Below are positions 1 through 10,434 of a DNA stretch of 24,066 bases, piece after piece. Origin of the DNA: Phycisphaerae bacterium (GTDB lineage Bacteria > Planctomycetota > Phycisphaerae > Phycisphaerales > SM1A02); contig PAAB01000052.1 of NCBI GenBank assembly GCA_002591705.1, positions 9,456 through 33,521 on the forward strand, given 5' to 3'. Numbering within the stretch: position 1 is the first letter of the stretch; the number at the start of each line of letters is the position of its first letter. The notes beneath the pieces are model-generated. The model saw only the letters and a list, made by a program, of their open reading frames with translations, had not been told where the DNA came from and did not search any database. The position numbers were made by a program, and so were the translations under genes.

Positions 1-1
1 G

Positions 2-1189
2 GTGTTCGTCCGCGGGCTCGACCTGGCCGAGGTGGGAGACGACGAGATCCGGGTGGGATGCACGATCGACAACATCGTCGGTGATGTGCAGATCGGACAT
101 CGTGTGCTCGTCGACGACGGGCTCGTCTGTCTGGTGGCGCGGAGCCTCGAGGGTGATCGGCTCGACTGCGAAGTCGTGGTGCCCGGTCGCATCAGTTCGC
201 ACAAGGGGGTCAATCTTCCGGACACGGATCTCGACATCGACATGCCGACGGAGCGTGATCGCCGCTTCGCGTCCTGGGCGGTCGAACACGACCTGGACTG
301 GGTGGCGATGAGTTTCGTCCGCAGCGCCGACGATGTGCGTTCGCTCGATGCGCATCTTCGATCCTGCGCGGGCACTGAAGATCGCCCGATTGCGATCGTC
401 GCCAAGATGGAAGTGCCGCGAGCGATCGACCACGCACGGTCGATCGTGGAGGAGGTGGATGCCGTGATGGTGGCCCGGGGCGACCTTGGAGTGGAGATGG
501 ACCTTGCGCTCGTCCCCTCGATCCAGAAGCACCTGCTGGCCGTGGCCCGCGATGCGCGGATTCCGTGCATCGTCGCGACGCAGATGCTGCAGTCGATGAT
601 CGAGTCGCCGGTTCCGACCCGTGCGGAGGCCAGTGACGTCGCCAACGCCATCTTCGACGGCGCCGATGCGGTGATGCTCTCGGGCGAGACCGCGGTGGGG
701 GCCTGGCCCGTCGAATCGGTCGAGACCATGCATCGGATCTGCCGCATCACCGAGTCGACCATGCGTTCGCTTTCGATCTCCACCGGTGGGGATCTCGAAG
801 CGGCGTCGCCCGTGGACCTGGGGCCCCTCGAGGCGCTGGTCGACGCGGCCTGGACCGCGGCGCTGGCCTGCGACGCCACCTGTCTCGTCGTCCCTTCCCG
901 CAGCGGAATCCACGCCCGGCATCTCAGTCGCAACACCTTCCATCTTCCGGTGCTGTCGCTCGCGGAGGATCCCCGGGTGGTGCGGCGCATGCTGCTGCTC
1001 CGCGGTGTGACTCCCGTCCAGGTGGACCGCATGCCCGATCGGTCCTCGCTCGTGCCCATGGCCGACGCTCTGGTCCGCCGGCACGGATGGGCCGAGGACG
1101 GCGAGACCATCGTCGTGGTGGCCCGGGACGACGAGGTCGACTCCGGGGCACGGATCATCGTGCATCGAATGGGTGAAGGAGGTTCTTGA
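2..1189 (+). CDS. pyk: Pyruvate kinase, 5'-truncated by the window edge
   Basis: Pyruvate kinase transfers phosphate from phosphoenolpyruvate to ADP, the last step of glycolysis, in the cytoplasm. The visible 395 residues begin inside the B domain (VLVDDGL matches the family). They continue through the KGVNLP motif, the Mg/K-binding segment around VAKMEVPRA and MVARGDLGVE, and the active-site helix ATQMLQSMIESPVPTRAEASDVANA followed by DGADAVMLSGETA. The C-terminal allosteric-type domain follows. Compared with the 470-residue E. coli PykF, roughly 90 N-terminal residues lie upstream of the window, so the GTG at position 2 is an internal Val codon and not a start. The stop codon overlaps the cinA start by one base (TGATG), so the two are very likely co-transcribed and translationally coupled. 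Identification is secure; the isozyme type cannot be told. Confidence 0.96.
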   Translation: MFVRGLDLAEVGDDEIRVGCTIDNIVGDVQIGHRVLVDDGLVCLVARSLEGDRLDCEVVVPGRISSHKGVNLPDTDLDIDMPTERDRRFASWAVEHDLDWVAMSFVRSADDVRSLDAHLRSCAGTEDRPIAIVAKMEVPRAIDHARSIVEEVDAVMVARGDLGVEMDLALVPSIQKHLLAVARDARIPCIVATQMLQSMIESPVPTRAEASDVANAIFDGADAVMLSGETAVGAWPVESVETMHRICRITESTMRSLSISTGGDLEAASPVDLGPLEALVDAAWTAALACDATCLVVPSRSGIHARHLSRNTFHLPVLSLAEDPRVVRRMLLLRGVTPVQVDRMPDRSSLVPMADALVRRHGWAEDGETIVVVARDDEVDSGARIIVHRMGEGGS

Positions 1190-2433
1190 TGCGTGCAATC
1201 GTATTGTCCATCGGCGATGAACTGCTCTGTGGCGACTGCGTCGATACGAACTCCTCCTGGCTCTGCGCCCGCTTCGCCGAACGCGGCGTGCAGGTCTGCG
1301 AAGTGCTCCAGATTCCCGACGACCGCAAGCGGATCGCGGATGCCTTCCGCTCCGCGTCGGGCCGGTGCGAGGTGATCGTGTCCACGGGTGGTCTGGGGCC
1401 CACGCCGGACGATCTGACCTCCGCGGGGCTGGCCGACGCCGTGGGCGACCAACTGGTGCGTGACGAGACGGCGGTCGGATGGATACGGGATCGACTCATC
1501 TCGCGCGGCCACGGAATGATCGAGGCCCAGGCCACCATGGGGGATCGGCCGACGTCCGCGGTGCTGCTGCGGAACGCCAACGGCACGGCGCCCATCGTGC
1601 ACCGTGCGGACGATGCCTGCCGGATCTGGTGTCTTCCCGGTCCGCCGGTCGAGATGCGACCCGCCTTCGAGCAGTACATCGCACCGGAACTTCCGCCCGG
1701 GCGGTCCCTCGCCTCGCAGGAGGTGCGTTGCTGCGGCATCATCGAAGCCGATGCCGCGGCACTGCTGGGGGAACTCATCGACCGCGATCGTGCGTTGCCG
1801 GTGGGGACGCGGATCAGCCGGGGCAACTTCATCGCCACGGTGCACGAGGAGGGGCCCGAAGCGGATGCACTCCTGGCCGACGTCGCAGCGCGTCTGGCGC
1901 CGTGGGCCTTCGGGAGGAATGACGAAGGCCCGCAGCACGATGTCGCCCGCATGCTTCTGCAGGCGGGGCAGACGCTGGCCACCGCGGAATCGTGCACGGG
2001 CGGATGGATCGGATCCTCGATCGTCGATGTGCCGGGGTCGAGCCGCTGGTACCGAGGTGGGGTGGTGTCCTATTCGAACGAACTCAAGCACCGCTGGCTT
2101 GATGTGCCGATGGCTCGTTTCGAGGCGGGCGGTCCGGGGGCCGTGTCGGGAGAGGTCGCCCGGGACATGGCGGCGGGTATTCGCACCTCGACGGGCAGTG
2201 ACTGGGGAGTCTCGGTCACGGGCATCGCCGGGCCCGACGGTGGAACCGATCTGAAACCGGTGGGTACGGTATGGATCGGTGTGTCGTCCGACGGTGTCAA
2301 TCTCGCGCGGCAGTTCCGCTTCCCCGGTGACCGCATCGCCGTACGCCGTCGCTCGGTAGCCTACGTCATGCAATGTCTTCGCTTTGCCATGCTGGGTGCG
2401 ACGGCTCCCCTCGCACTGGAGGTCAAGGAATGA
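1189..2433 (+). CDS. cinA: CinA-family protein with nicotinamide-nucleotide amidohydrolase domain
   Basis: A two-domain, 414-residue CinA protein. The N-terminal MoaB/Mog-like domain shows GDELLCGDCVDTNSSWL and the GGLGPTPDD motif (about residues 66-74). The C-terminal PncC domain shows ATAESCTGG with Ser268, then GVVSYSNELKHRWL and VTGIAGPDGGT. PncC domains convert nicotinamide mononucleotide to nicotinate mononucleotide plus ammonia, recycling the NMN left by the NAD-dependent DNA ligase; a ligA gene lies a few kilobases away. In some relatives the N-terminal domain is an ADP-ribose pyrophosphatase; that is known for the family and not shown here. Start chosen at ATG 1189 because GAAGGAGG sits 6 nt upstream and the start overlaps the pyk stop; the in-frame TTG three bases earlier is less likely. 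Length is normal for the family. Confidence 0.95.
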   Translation: MRAIVLSIGDELLCGDCVDTNSSWLCARFAERGVQVCEVLQIPDDRKRIADAFRSASGRCEVIVSTGGLGPTPDDLTSAGLADAVGDQLVRDETAVGWIRDRLISRGHGMIEAQATMGDRPTSAVLLRNANGTAPIVHRADDACRIWCLPGPPVEMRPAFEQYIAPELPPGRSLASQEVRCCGIIEADAAALLGELIDRDRALPVGTRISRGNFIATVHEEGPEADALLADVAARLAPWAFGRNDEGPQHDVARMLLQAGQTLATAESCTGGWIGSSIVDVPGSSRWYRGGVVSYSNELKHRWLDVPMARFEAGGPGAVSGEVARDMAAGIRTSTGSDWGVSVTGIAGPDGGTDLKPVGTVWIGVSSDGVNLARQFRFPGDRIAVRRRSVAYVMQCLRFAMLGATAPLALEVKE

Positions 2434-2996
2434 GCCGCGTGTGGATCGGCCTGGGAAGCAATCTGGGTGACCGGCTGGCGAATCTGCTGGAGGGCCTTGA
2501 ACGACTTGATGGATCGGACGGTGTCGGTGTGCACCGGGTGAGCACCATCATCGAGACGGTTCCGGTGGGGGTCCGCAATCATCGGGCCTACCTGAACGCG
2601 GCGGCGGAACTCGAGGTCGAGCTCGGCGTGGAGGAGATGGTCGAACGCTGTCTCGAGATCGAACGCGGCCTTGGCCGCGAACGTGTGGAGGACGGAGCGG
2701 GCCCCGAGCCCCGCTCGCTGGACCTCGATGTGCTCCTGTTCGAAGACCGGGTCGTGGATCGACCCGGCGTGCAGGTGCCGCACCCACGGATGCAGGACCG
2801 TGCGTTCGTACTGGTGCCGATGGTCGAGCTTTGTCCCGAGTTGATGCATCCGGTCCTGGGTCGGACCATGCAGGAACTTCTCGAGCACGAAATAGAACGA
2901 TTCGGGCCGGTGGAACAGCGGTGTGCTATCCTCAAGCCGGGGACGCTGCTGTCCGACGAATCGGTCGGCGGTCCCGCCGGGCTGTCGCCCAATTGA
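2430..2996 (+). CDS. folK: 2-amino-4-hydroxy-6-hydroxymethyldihydropteridine pyrophosphokinase (HPPK)
   Basis: Transfers pyrophosphate from ATP to 6-hydroxymethyl-7,8-dihydropterin in folate synthesis, in the cytoplasm. The 188-residue protein starts with the family opening IGLGSNLGDR and carries NAAAELEV, the ERGLGRER loop and the HPPK signature EPRSLDLDVLLF. Asp98 and Asp100 in that signature correspond to the Mg-binding pair of E. coli HPPK. VPHPRMQDRAFVLVPM near the C-terminus is also typical. The ATG overlaps the cinA stop as ATGA, with GGAGG 7 nt upstream, so it is part of the pyk-cinA-folK unit. The last 25 or so residues extend slightly beyond the usual family end. Confidence 0.95.
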   Translation: MSRVWIGLGSNLGDRLANLLEGLERLDGSDGVGVHRVSTIIETVPVGVRNHRAYLNAAAELEVELGVEEMVERCLEIERGLGRERVEDGAGPEPRSLDLDVLLFEDRVVDRPGVQVPHPRMQDRAFVLVPMVELCPELMHPVLGRTMQELLEHEIERFGPVEQRCAILKPGTLLSDESVGGPAGLSPN

Positions 2997-3015
2997 ACCC
3001 CGATCGGAGAAATCG

Positions 3016-4236
3016 ATGAACCGCTCCTGGAAGATGATGTCGCTTGCCCTGGGTGTGTGTGGTGCCGTGGGCCTGTCCGCAATGCCGGCTTCGGCCGCTG
3101 ATCAGGAGCAGATCGACGCTCTGATGCAACAGGTCACGAAGGCCTACGAGACGCCCAAGGCGTTCTCCAACTCGTCCACGATGACCATCTCCTTCTCCGG
3201 CGAGAAGATGGAGGAGCAGATCTCGTCCATCTTCGGTGCCGATGGCTCGATCGAACTGCGATTGCCGAACGTGGTGATCACGGTGGTGGACGGGTACTTC
3301 TACGCCGAGATCGCCGGCGTGGAGGATGCGTATCTCAAGCGACCCATCGGCGAAGGTCTGGTCAAGACCGTCACCGACGTCTTCGGGGGCCCCGAGATCA
3401 TTCCGTTCGACTACCGGCTGCGGTCGGGGCTGTCCGAGGGATGGATCGAATCAATGACCTTCGGGCTCATGCCGCAGCCCAAGATCACCTCCGTGGCGGA
3501 CGGCAAGGACGGTGACGGCGTCGAAGTGAAGGTCATCGAAGTGTCCGGTCCGCAGGGGGAAATGAAGATCTTCCTGGATCCCGACACGCATCTCGTGACC
3601 GGCGCCGACGCCCAGATCACCCCGGATCAGGGGCCCGAGGCGATGTCCGCCCGCGTGAGCATGAAGATGCGGGCCAAGGGGTACGAGGCGCTTCCCAAGA
3701 AGATCTCCTTCGATGCGGGCACCCGGAAGGCGGTCGCCTCGATGGAGGAACTCCTGCCGGCTCAGCCTCAGCCCAAGAGCATCAGTGGAGAGATGGCACC
3801 CGATTTCACCCTGCCGCAGTACGCCGGCGAAGAGGTCACGCTCTCGAAGCTGAGGGGAAAGATCGTGGTCATCGACTTCTGGGCGACCTGGTGCGGTCCC
3901 TGTCGCAAGGGGCTTCCGCTGCTGCAGCAGTTCTCCGACTGGGCGGGCAAGAACACCGACGACGTCGTCGTCTACGCCGTGAACGTCTGGGAACGCGGAG
4001 AGGACATGGAGGAAGTCGTGGAGATGGTCGGCGACTTCTGGACGCAGAACAAGTACACCATGCCGACGCTCATCTCCATGACCGACAAGATCACCCGTGA
4101 CTACGGAGTGAACGGCATTCCCGTGACGGTGGTCATCGACAAGGATGGTCGGATCGCGAAGATGCACAGCGGATTCTCCCCCAGGCTGTTCGAGGAACTG
4201 AAGGCCGAAGTCGAACAGCTCCGGGACGAAAGTTGA
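3016..4236 (+). CDS. Secreted TlpA-like thioredoxin with N-terminal LolA-like domain
   Basis: A 406-residue exported protein. The signal peptide (residues 1-27 or 28) has a short basic start, a hydrophobic core and an ASA|AD-type cleavage site. Residues about 30-270 resemble the beta-rich LolA/DUF2092-type half-barrels that bind lipids; this resemblance is by general pattern only. Residues about 278-406 are a TlpA/ResA-type thioredoxin fold: APDFTLP, then FWATWCGPC with redox cysteines 293 and 296, and the cis-Pro segment GIPVTVVID (Pro369). Such proteins reduce disulfides outside the cytoplasm, for example in cytochrome c maturation; the substrate here is unknown. The start is ATG 3016 with GGAG 6 nt upstream, 19 nt after folK. 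The next gene is a paralogue that overlaps its stop. Confidence 0.85.
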   Translation: MNRSWKMMSLALGVCGAVGLSAMPASAADQEQIDALMQQVTKAYETPKAFSNSSTMTISFSGEKMEEQISSIFGADGSIELRLPNVVITVVDGYFYAEIAGVEDAYLKRPIGEGLVKTVTDVFGGPEIIPFDYRLRSGLSEGWIESMTFGLMPQPKITSVADGKDGDGVEVKVIEVSGPQGEMKIFLDPDTHLVTGADAQITPDQGPEAMSARVSMKMRAKGYEALPKKISFDAGTRKAVASMEELLPAQPQPKSISGEMAPDFTLPQYAGEEVTLSKLRGKIVVIDFWATWCGPCRKGLPLLQQFSDWAGKNTDDVVVYAVNVWERGEDMEEVVEMVGDFWTQNKYTMPTLISMTDKITRDYGVNGIPVTVVIDKDGRIAKMHSGFSPRLFEELKAEVEQLRDES

Positions 4237-5426
4237 TCCACCTGGTTGTCGCGGTCGTCGCCCTGTTCGAGCCGGCGGTCGGCGGGCCGGCTGTCTCGCC
4301 CTCGGCGGACGATGTGCTTCGCATGCTGCGTCGGTTCGAGCCCTGCCGAATCGAGTCCTCGATGGTCCTCGAAGCCTCGTTTCAGGGCCGTGTCGAACGA
4401 AGCCGGCCGCTGGAGGCGATCTACGTCGTCGCGCCTGCGGTGGACGATGGGGAAGCACGGGCCTTGCTGCGGATGAACGGGTATCGAACCATCGTCGATG
4501 GGGCCGGTCTTTCGATCACGCACGAGGAGGCCGAAGACGTCTTCGTACGACTCCCGTCCGGCGATTCCCCCTTGGCGGCGATCCGGTCCGCATTCCGTTC
4601 ACTTCCCGACCCGATGCTCGATCTGATGCTGGAGGACGGGTGGGGGGACTCGGTGGGACAGCCGAGCCTCCAGACCTCGTCGGAGGGGGGGTTCGAACTC
4701 CGCATCCCGGTCGCTCCGTTCGAACAGATCACCCTGGTGACCAACGGTGACGGTCGACTGGACCATGCGATCCGGGACCGTCTGCAGGGCGCCGATGGAC
4801 TGCCGGATGGAATGCGGCTGCGTACGACCTGGTCGTACCGCTGGGACCCTCTGGAGTCCTCGGAGGCCGATGCCGCAGTGCAGTTCGATCGTGAGGGCCG
4901 TCAGCGTCTGGCGGATGTCGCCGCCTTGGCGGCGGCGTCCGGATTCGCTCCCGCGCCGCCCAGGTCGCGATCGTTGCCGGCTCCCGATCTCGAACTTTCG
5001 GACCTCGACGAAGTCGTGGTGCAACTGCGGGCTCTTCAGGGGCAGATCGTGGTGCTCGACTTCTGGGCGACCTGGTGCATGCCCTGCCGAACCGCATTGC
5101 GGTCGATGCAGTCGCTGGCCGACGAGTACGGCCGCACCGGTTCCCCGGTCCGCTTTCTGGCCATCAATGTGCACGAACGGGGGCCGGTCGAGTCAAGGTC
5201 GGAGCGGGTGTCCCGCTTCGTCCGAGCAAACGAACTTGATCTGCAGGTGCTCATGGACGACTCGGGAGTGGTGGCGAAGGAATGGGACATCACCTCGATT
5301 CCGGTCACGATCATCGTCGACGCCGATGGGGATGTCGTCCACCGGTCGGACGGATTCGGTCCCGGTGCCCAGGAGCGGATCCGTTCGGAGATCGAACGAC
5401 TGCTCGCCCGGCGCCCGAAGGACTGA
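4233..5426 (+). CDS. Second exported TlpA-like thioredoxin, paralogue of the preceding gene
   Basis: A 397-residue protein with the same plan as its upstream neighbour: a hydrophobic start (IHLVVAVVALF) likely acting as a signal sequence, a roughly 230-residue region of unassigned beta-rich type, and a C-terminal thioredoxin domain with FWATWCMPC (Cys282, Cys285) and the cis-Pro segment SIPVTIIVD. The CxxC dipeptide is Met-Pro instead of Gly-Pro, which usually changes redox potential or partner. The start is a TTG at 4233 that overlaps the previous stop (TTGA); no in-frame ATG precedes the hydrophobic segment and there is no strong Shine-Dalgarno, so translation is probably coupled. The pair looks like an old tandem duplication, since the N-terminal regions have diverged strongly. 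Partner and substrate are unknown. Confidence 0.8.
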   Translation: MIHLVVAVVALFEPAVGGPAVSPSADDVLRMLRRFEPCRIESSMVLEASFQGRVERSRPLEAIYVVAPAVDDGEARALLRMNGYRTIVDGAGLSITHEEAEDVFVRLPSGDSPLAAIRSAFRSLPDPMLDLMLEDGWGDSVGQPSLQTSSEGGFELRIPVAPFEQITLVTNGDGRLDHAIRDRLQGADGLPDGMRLRTTWSYRWDPLESSEADAAVQFDREGRQRLADVAALAAASGFAPAPPRSRSLPAPDLELSDLDEVVVQLRALQGQIVVLDFWATWCMPCRTALRSMQSLADEYGRTGSPVRFLAINVHERGPVESRSERVSRFVRANELDLQVLMDDSGVVAKEWDITSIPVTIIVDADGDVVHRSDGFGPGAQERIRSEIERLLARRPKD

Positions 5427-5427
5427 T

Positions 5428-6918
5428 TCAGCCTCCCGCGGAGGTGATTCTCGAGGGATCGATCTGGTCCACCAGTTCCAGCACGATGTGCTCGTGCATG
5501 GACTTCGCGTCACGGGGACGATTGGTGGGGGAGTTCACCAGGATGCTGAAGCACAGCCGCCGCCCCTCATCGCTCAGGACGTAGCCGCTGAGGGTGCAGA
5601 TGCGGTTGAGGTAACCGGATTTGGCCTTGATCCGGATGCCATCCAGATTCCGGCCCCGCGAGGTGAAGCGCTTGCGAAGGGTGCCCTCGCCCGGTTCGGG
5701 GAGGGACTCGATGAACATCGAGTCATCCGGATCCCCGGGGTCCATGTCCGCAAGCCAGGTCGCGAGCGTGGCGGCGCTCAGCCGATTTTCCCGGCTCATG
5801 CCCGAGCCATCCGCCACGTGCAGGGATGCGTCGGGTCTCGGCAGGGCATCCTGCACGGCATGGCGGATGACCGTGCCGCCGTTGTCCCAACCACCGGAGG
5901 ATCGGGTGTAGTGGGCGCCGAGTCGCTTGAGCACGGCTTCCGCGTAGAGGTTGTGGCTCTTGGTGTTGCAGCGTTCGAGAACCTGGGCCAGTGGCGTCAT
6001 CACCACGGGACCGAGGGTTTGCCCCCGGAACGCGGGATCGCCTGCATTGGCCAGTCGGACGCGGCCGACCCGGACGCCTTGTTTGGCCAGTCGGTGGGCA
6101 AGGTACCGGCCGAACAGGGTCGGCATGTCGTGGACGGTGGCCTCGTATTTCATGGCCGATGTGATGTTGCCGCGGCATGTGAACGCATTGGTGCCCTCCG
6201 GCCGTACGGCGGCGAAGGACTGCTTGGATCGCTGGGTGTCGTTGGTCAGCTGGTTCCTGATGTCGAGGAAGTCGTAGGCGGGGCTGATGCGGCTGATGTC
6301 CACCGAGCCGCGGGCCGGTCTGGGATTGAAGTACAAGGTGTTGGTGTGGAAGTTCAGTCCGCTCACTTCCGCGCAGTACCAGTTGATGAGCTGCTCACGT
6401 GGCCAGGAGGCGTGGGTGAACTCCCGGTCGAAGATCCGGTCGTCGATCACCAGTTCGTCGATCTGATCGATGCCGTCGGACACCACGGCATCGACCCAGA
6501 GGTCGATCAGGGACTCCGGATCGAGGGGGCGTCCCTTCGGGTCCTGCATCCGAGCCAGGAGGACCGGATCGCCGAAGGCGGGGTCGCCGTCGCCGATCAC
6601 CACCAGGCGATCTCCGTCCCGTACCAGTCGGGTCTGGAAGCGGAACTCGGAGCCGAGCAGGCGGGCGGCCACGCCGCTGGTGAGGAGTTTCATGTTGCTG
6701 GCGGGGATTCTGGCGGTGGAGGCATTGATGTCGACGAGTCGTCGGCCGGTCTCCGCATCGATCACGCAGACGCTGACATCCTCCAGCTCGAAACCGGCCC
6801 GGCGGACAGCCTGCTCGGCGTCTCCCTGCAGGGACCCGGCGGCGGTGGCCACGCAGCACAGCAGGATGGCGGCCAGGGCCCATGGGGTCGTGGAACGAAG
6901 ATGGTGGCAGGTCAGCAT
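5428..6918 (-). CDS. dacB: D-alanyl-D-alanine carboxypeptidase / endopeptidase, peptidase S13 family
   Basis: A penicillin-binding protein of the PBP4 (DacB) family that trims peptidoglycan peptides outside the cytoplasmic membrane. All three active-site motifs are present: SxxK as SNMK (Ser74-Lys77), SxN as SHN in NTKSHNLYAEAVLKRLG, and KTG-type KSG in IKAKSGYLNRICTLSGY. DGSGMSRENRLSA is also a family block. Residues about 12-28 form a signal peptide. The start is placed at 6918 because GGAGGG lies about 5 nt upstream and the signal peptide then begins at residue 1; a longer reading frame reaching 7023 would put 35 unlikely residues ahead of it. The 496-residue length fits the family. It meets the upstream plus-strand unit tail to tail with a 1-nt gap. 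Confidence 0.93.
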   Translation of the reverse strand: MLTCHHLRSTTPWALAAILLCCVATAAGSLQGDAEQAVRRAGFELEDVSVCVIDAETGRRLVDINASTARIPASNMKLLTSGVAARLLGSEFRFQTRLVRDGDRLVVIGDGDPAFGDPVLLARMQDPKGRPLDPESLIDLWVDAVVSDGIDQIDELVIDDRIFDREFTHASWPREQLINWYCAEVSGLNFHTNTLYFNPRPARGSVDISRISPAYDFLDIRNQLTNDTQRSKQSFAAVRPEGTNAFTCRGNITSAMKYEATVHDMPTLFGRYLAHRLAKQGVRVGRVRLANAGDPAFRGQTLGPVVMTPLAQVLERCNTKSHNLYAEAVLKRLGAHYTRSSGGWDNGGTVIRHAVQDALPRPDASLHVADGSGMSRENRLSAATLATWLADMDPGDPDDSMFIESLPEPGEGTLRKRFTSRGRNLDGIRIKAKSGYLNRICTLSGYVLSDEGRRLCFSILVNSPTNRPRDAKSMHEHIVLELVDQIDPSRITSAGG

Positions 6919-6942
6919 CGAGGCCCTCCATGGCTGCGATGA

Positions 6943-9072
<2,130 letters not shown>

Positions 9073-9081
9073 CCTATTGCC

Positions 9082-9495
9082 ATGGGACAGATCGCGCTCG
9101 GATTCCGCAGTCTACTCATTCGTCTGACGATCTTCTTCGTCATGGCGCTGCTGTTGGCGTGGGCACTGGGGGGGACCCTGTGGCCGAGGCCGGTGACCGC
9201 CACGGCGATGTCGATCGAGGCCGGTGGAGTGGTCTGGAACTGGGACGTACGAATCACCTCCTATTCGGAGCCGGCCCTGACGTGGATTCTGTCCATGGAC
9301 GATGCCCGCGATGTCCACGGTGGATGGTTGGGCGTGGAGGGCTTCGTCGACGGATCGGACGGACTCTACACCGCCGCGGAGGACCCCGAGCAGGGCTGGC
9401 AGATATTGCAGCTGCAGGCCGATGGAGGCTTCAAGGTCGTTGCGGCGGTTGCGTCCCGTGCCGAGGCCAACAGGGATCTGCTGCGTCGCCGGTGA
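9082..9495 (+). CDS. Small membrane-anchored protein of unknown function
   Basis: Not recognised as any named family. The 137-residue product has one strong N-terminal transmembrane segment (about residues 9-34, rich in Leu, Ile, Phe and Ala) followed by a soluble domain of about 100 residues, rich in Gly, Trp and Asp, with no cysteines. It begins 9 nt after the ligA stop, so it is likely expressed with ligA. Its end lies 6 nt from the convergent uppP stop. There is no good Shine-Dalgarno. Coding is supported by the membrane-like N-terminus and by filling the gap exactly between two confident genes. Confidence 0.65.
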   Translation: MGQIALGFRSLLIRLTIFFVMALLLAWALGGTLWPRPVTATAMSIEAGGVVWNWDVRITSYSEPALTWILSMDDARDVHGGWLGVEGFVDGSDGLYTAAEDPEQGWQILQLQADGGFKVVAAVASRAEANRDLLRRR

Positions 9496-9501
9496 GTCCG
9501 C

Positions 9502-10335
9502 TCACAGCATGATCAGGAACATGAGGGCGGCGAGTCCGAGGCGGTACCAGCCGAACGCGGCGAGACCGTGGCGATTCAGATAGCCGACCAGCCAGGTGAT
9601 TGCCGCGGCGGCGGCGATGGTCGCAGTGATCAGACCCACGACGATCGGAAGCACTCCGAGGGTCTCGAACAGCGTCGGACCGTCGTCGGTGAGATTGGTG
9701 AACAGCTTGTAGACGCAGGCGCCCCCGAGGGTGGGCAGTCCCAGCAGAAAGCTGAACTCGGCGGCCTGCACGGGGCGGAGCCCGCACAGCATGCCGGCGA
9801 CGATGGTGACCATGGATCGACTGGTTCCGGGAATCATGGCCAGGCACTGTGCGATTCCGATCGCCAATGCCGAACGCACGGGAAGTTCGGTGATCTCCGT
9901 CAATCCGGTCGTGTCGCTTTTGCGTCGCGGCCCGCGGCCGACGACGATCATGAGCACGCCGCCGGTAGCCAGCGCGATGACGACCGGCAGCGGAGCCATC
10001 AGGATCGTTTCGATGGTCTTGTCCAGGAGCACACCGAGCACGGCGGCCGGAAGGAACGCGATGAGGATCCCGATCACCAGCCGGCGTCCGGCGGGGTTCG
10101 AGCCTGCGATCCCGGCCAGCATCTGCTTCACGCGATTCGCGTAGAGGCCCAGCACGGCGAGGATGGCCCCCCCTTGGATCACGATCATGAAGGTGTCCAC
10201 GGCCCGCTCGACTTCGGCGTCCTGGTCGAGTCCGAGCATCCACTGGGTGAGGATCAGGTGCCCGGTGGAACTGACCGGGAGGTATTCGGTGATGCCCTCT
10301 ACGAGCCCGAGCATGATTGCATCCAGGATTGTCAT
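9502..10335 (-). CDS. uppP: Undecaprenyl-diphosphate phosphatase (BacA/UppP family)
   Basis: An integral membrane enzyme that dephosphorylates undecaprenyl diphosphate so that the lipid carrier can be reused for cell-wall synthesis; overexpression of family members gives bacitracin resistance. The 277-residue protein has about eight hydrophobic segments and both active-site blocks: EGITEYLPVSSTGHL near the N-terminus (Glu13, Glu17, His26) and PGTSRS in the middle with the catalytic Arg. The ATG at 10335 gives the standard N-terminus; its Shine-Dalgarno is weak. It is divergent from the fur-like gene. Confidence 0.95.
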   Translation of the reverse strand: MTILDAIMLGLVEGITEYLPVSSTGHLILTQWMLGLDQDAEVERAVDTFMIVIQGGAILAVLGLYANRVKQMLAGIAGSNPAGRRLVIGILIAFLPAAVLGVLLDKTIETILMAPLPVVIALATGGVLMIVVGRGPRRKSDTTGLTEITELPVRSALAIGIAQCLAMIPGTSRSMVTIVAGMLCGLRPVQAAEFSFLLGLPTLGGACVYKLFTNLTDDGPTLFETLGVLPIVVGLITATIAAAAAITWLVGYLNRHGLAAFGWYRLGLAALMFLIML

Positions 10336-10434
10336 GGTCGGGTACGCATTCTTCCGGGAGGGGGTGTGGACAGATCTTTATCGACCAGAAACGCTCTCGC
10401 CTTCGGGATTCCGGCGGTGTAGGATGGGCGTGTC

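Noticed and set aside
2..4. GTG at position 2 as the pyruvate kinase start
   Set aside because: Alignment to full-length pyruvate kinases shows about 90 residues missing, so it is an internal Val codon at the window edge.
4747..6942. 731-codon open frame on the plus strand
   Set aside because: It overlaps the second TlpA gene and runs antisense to dacB, both of which have clear family motifs; its translation is Arg/Pro-rich and low in information, typical of a high-GC shadow.
10371..10386. Possible DnaA box (TTATCGACC) near fur, suggesting an origin close to rpmH
   Set aside because: A single imperfect 7-of-9 match with no cluster, no AT-rich element and no dnaA or dnaN nearby.
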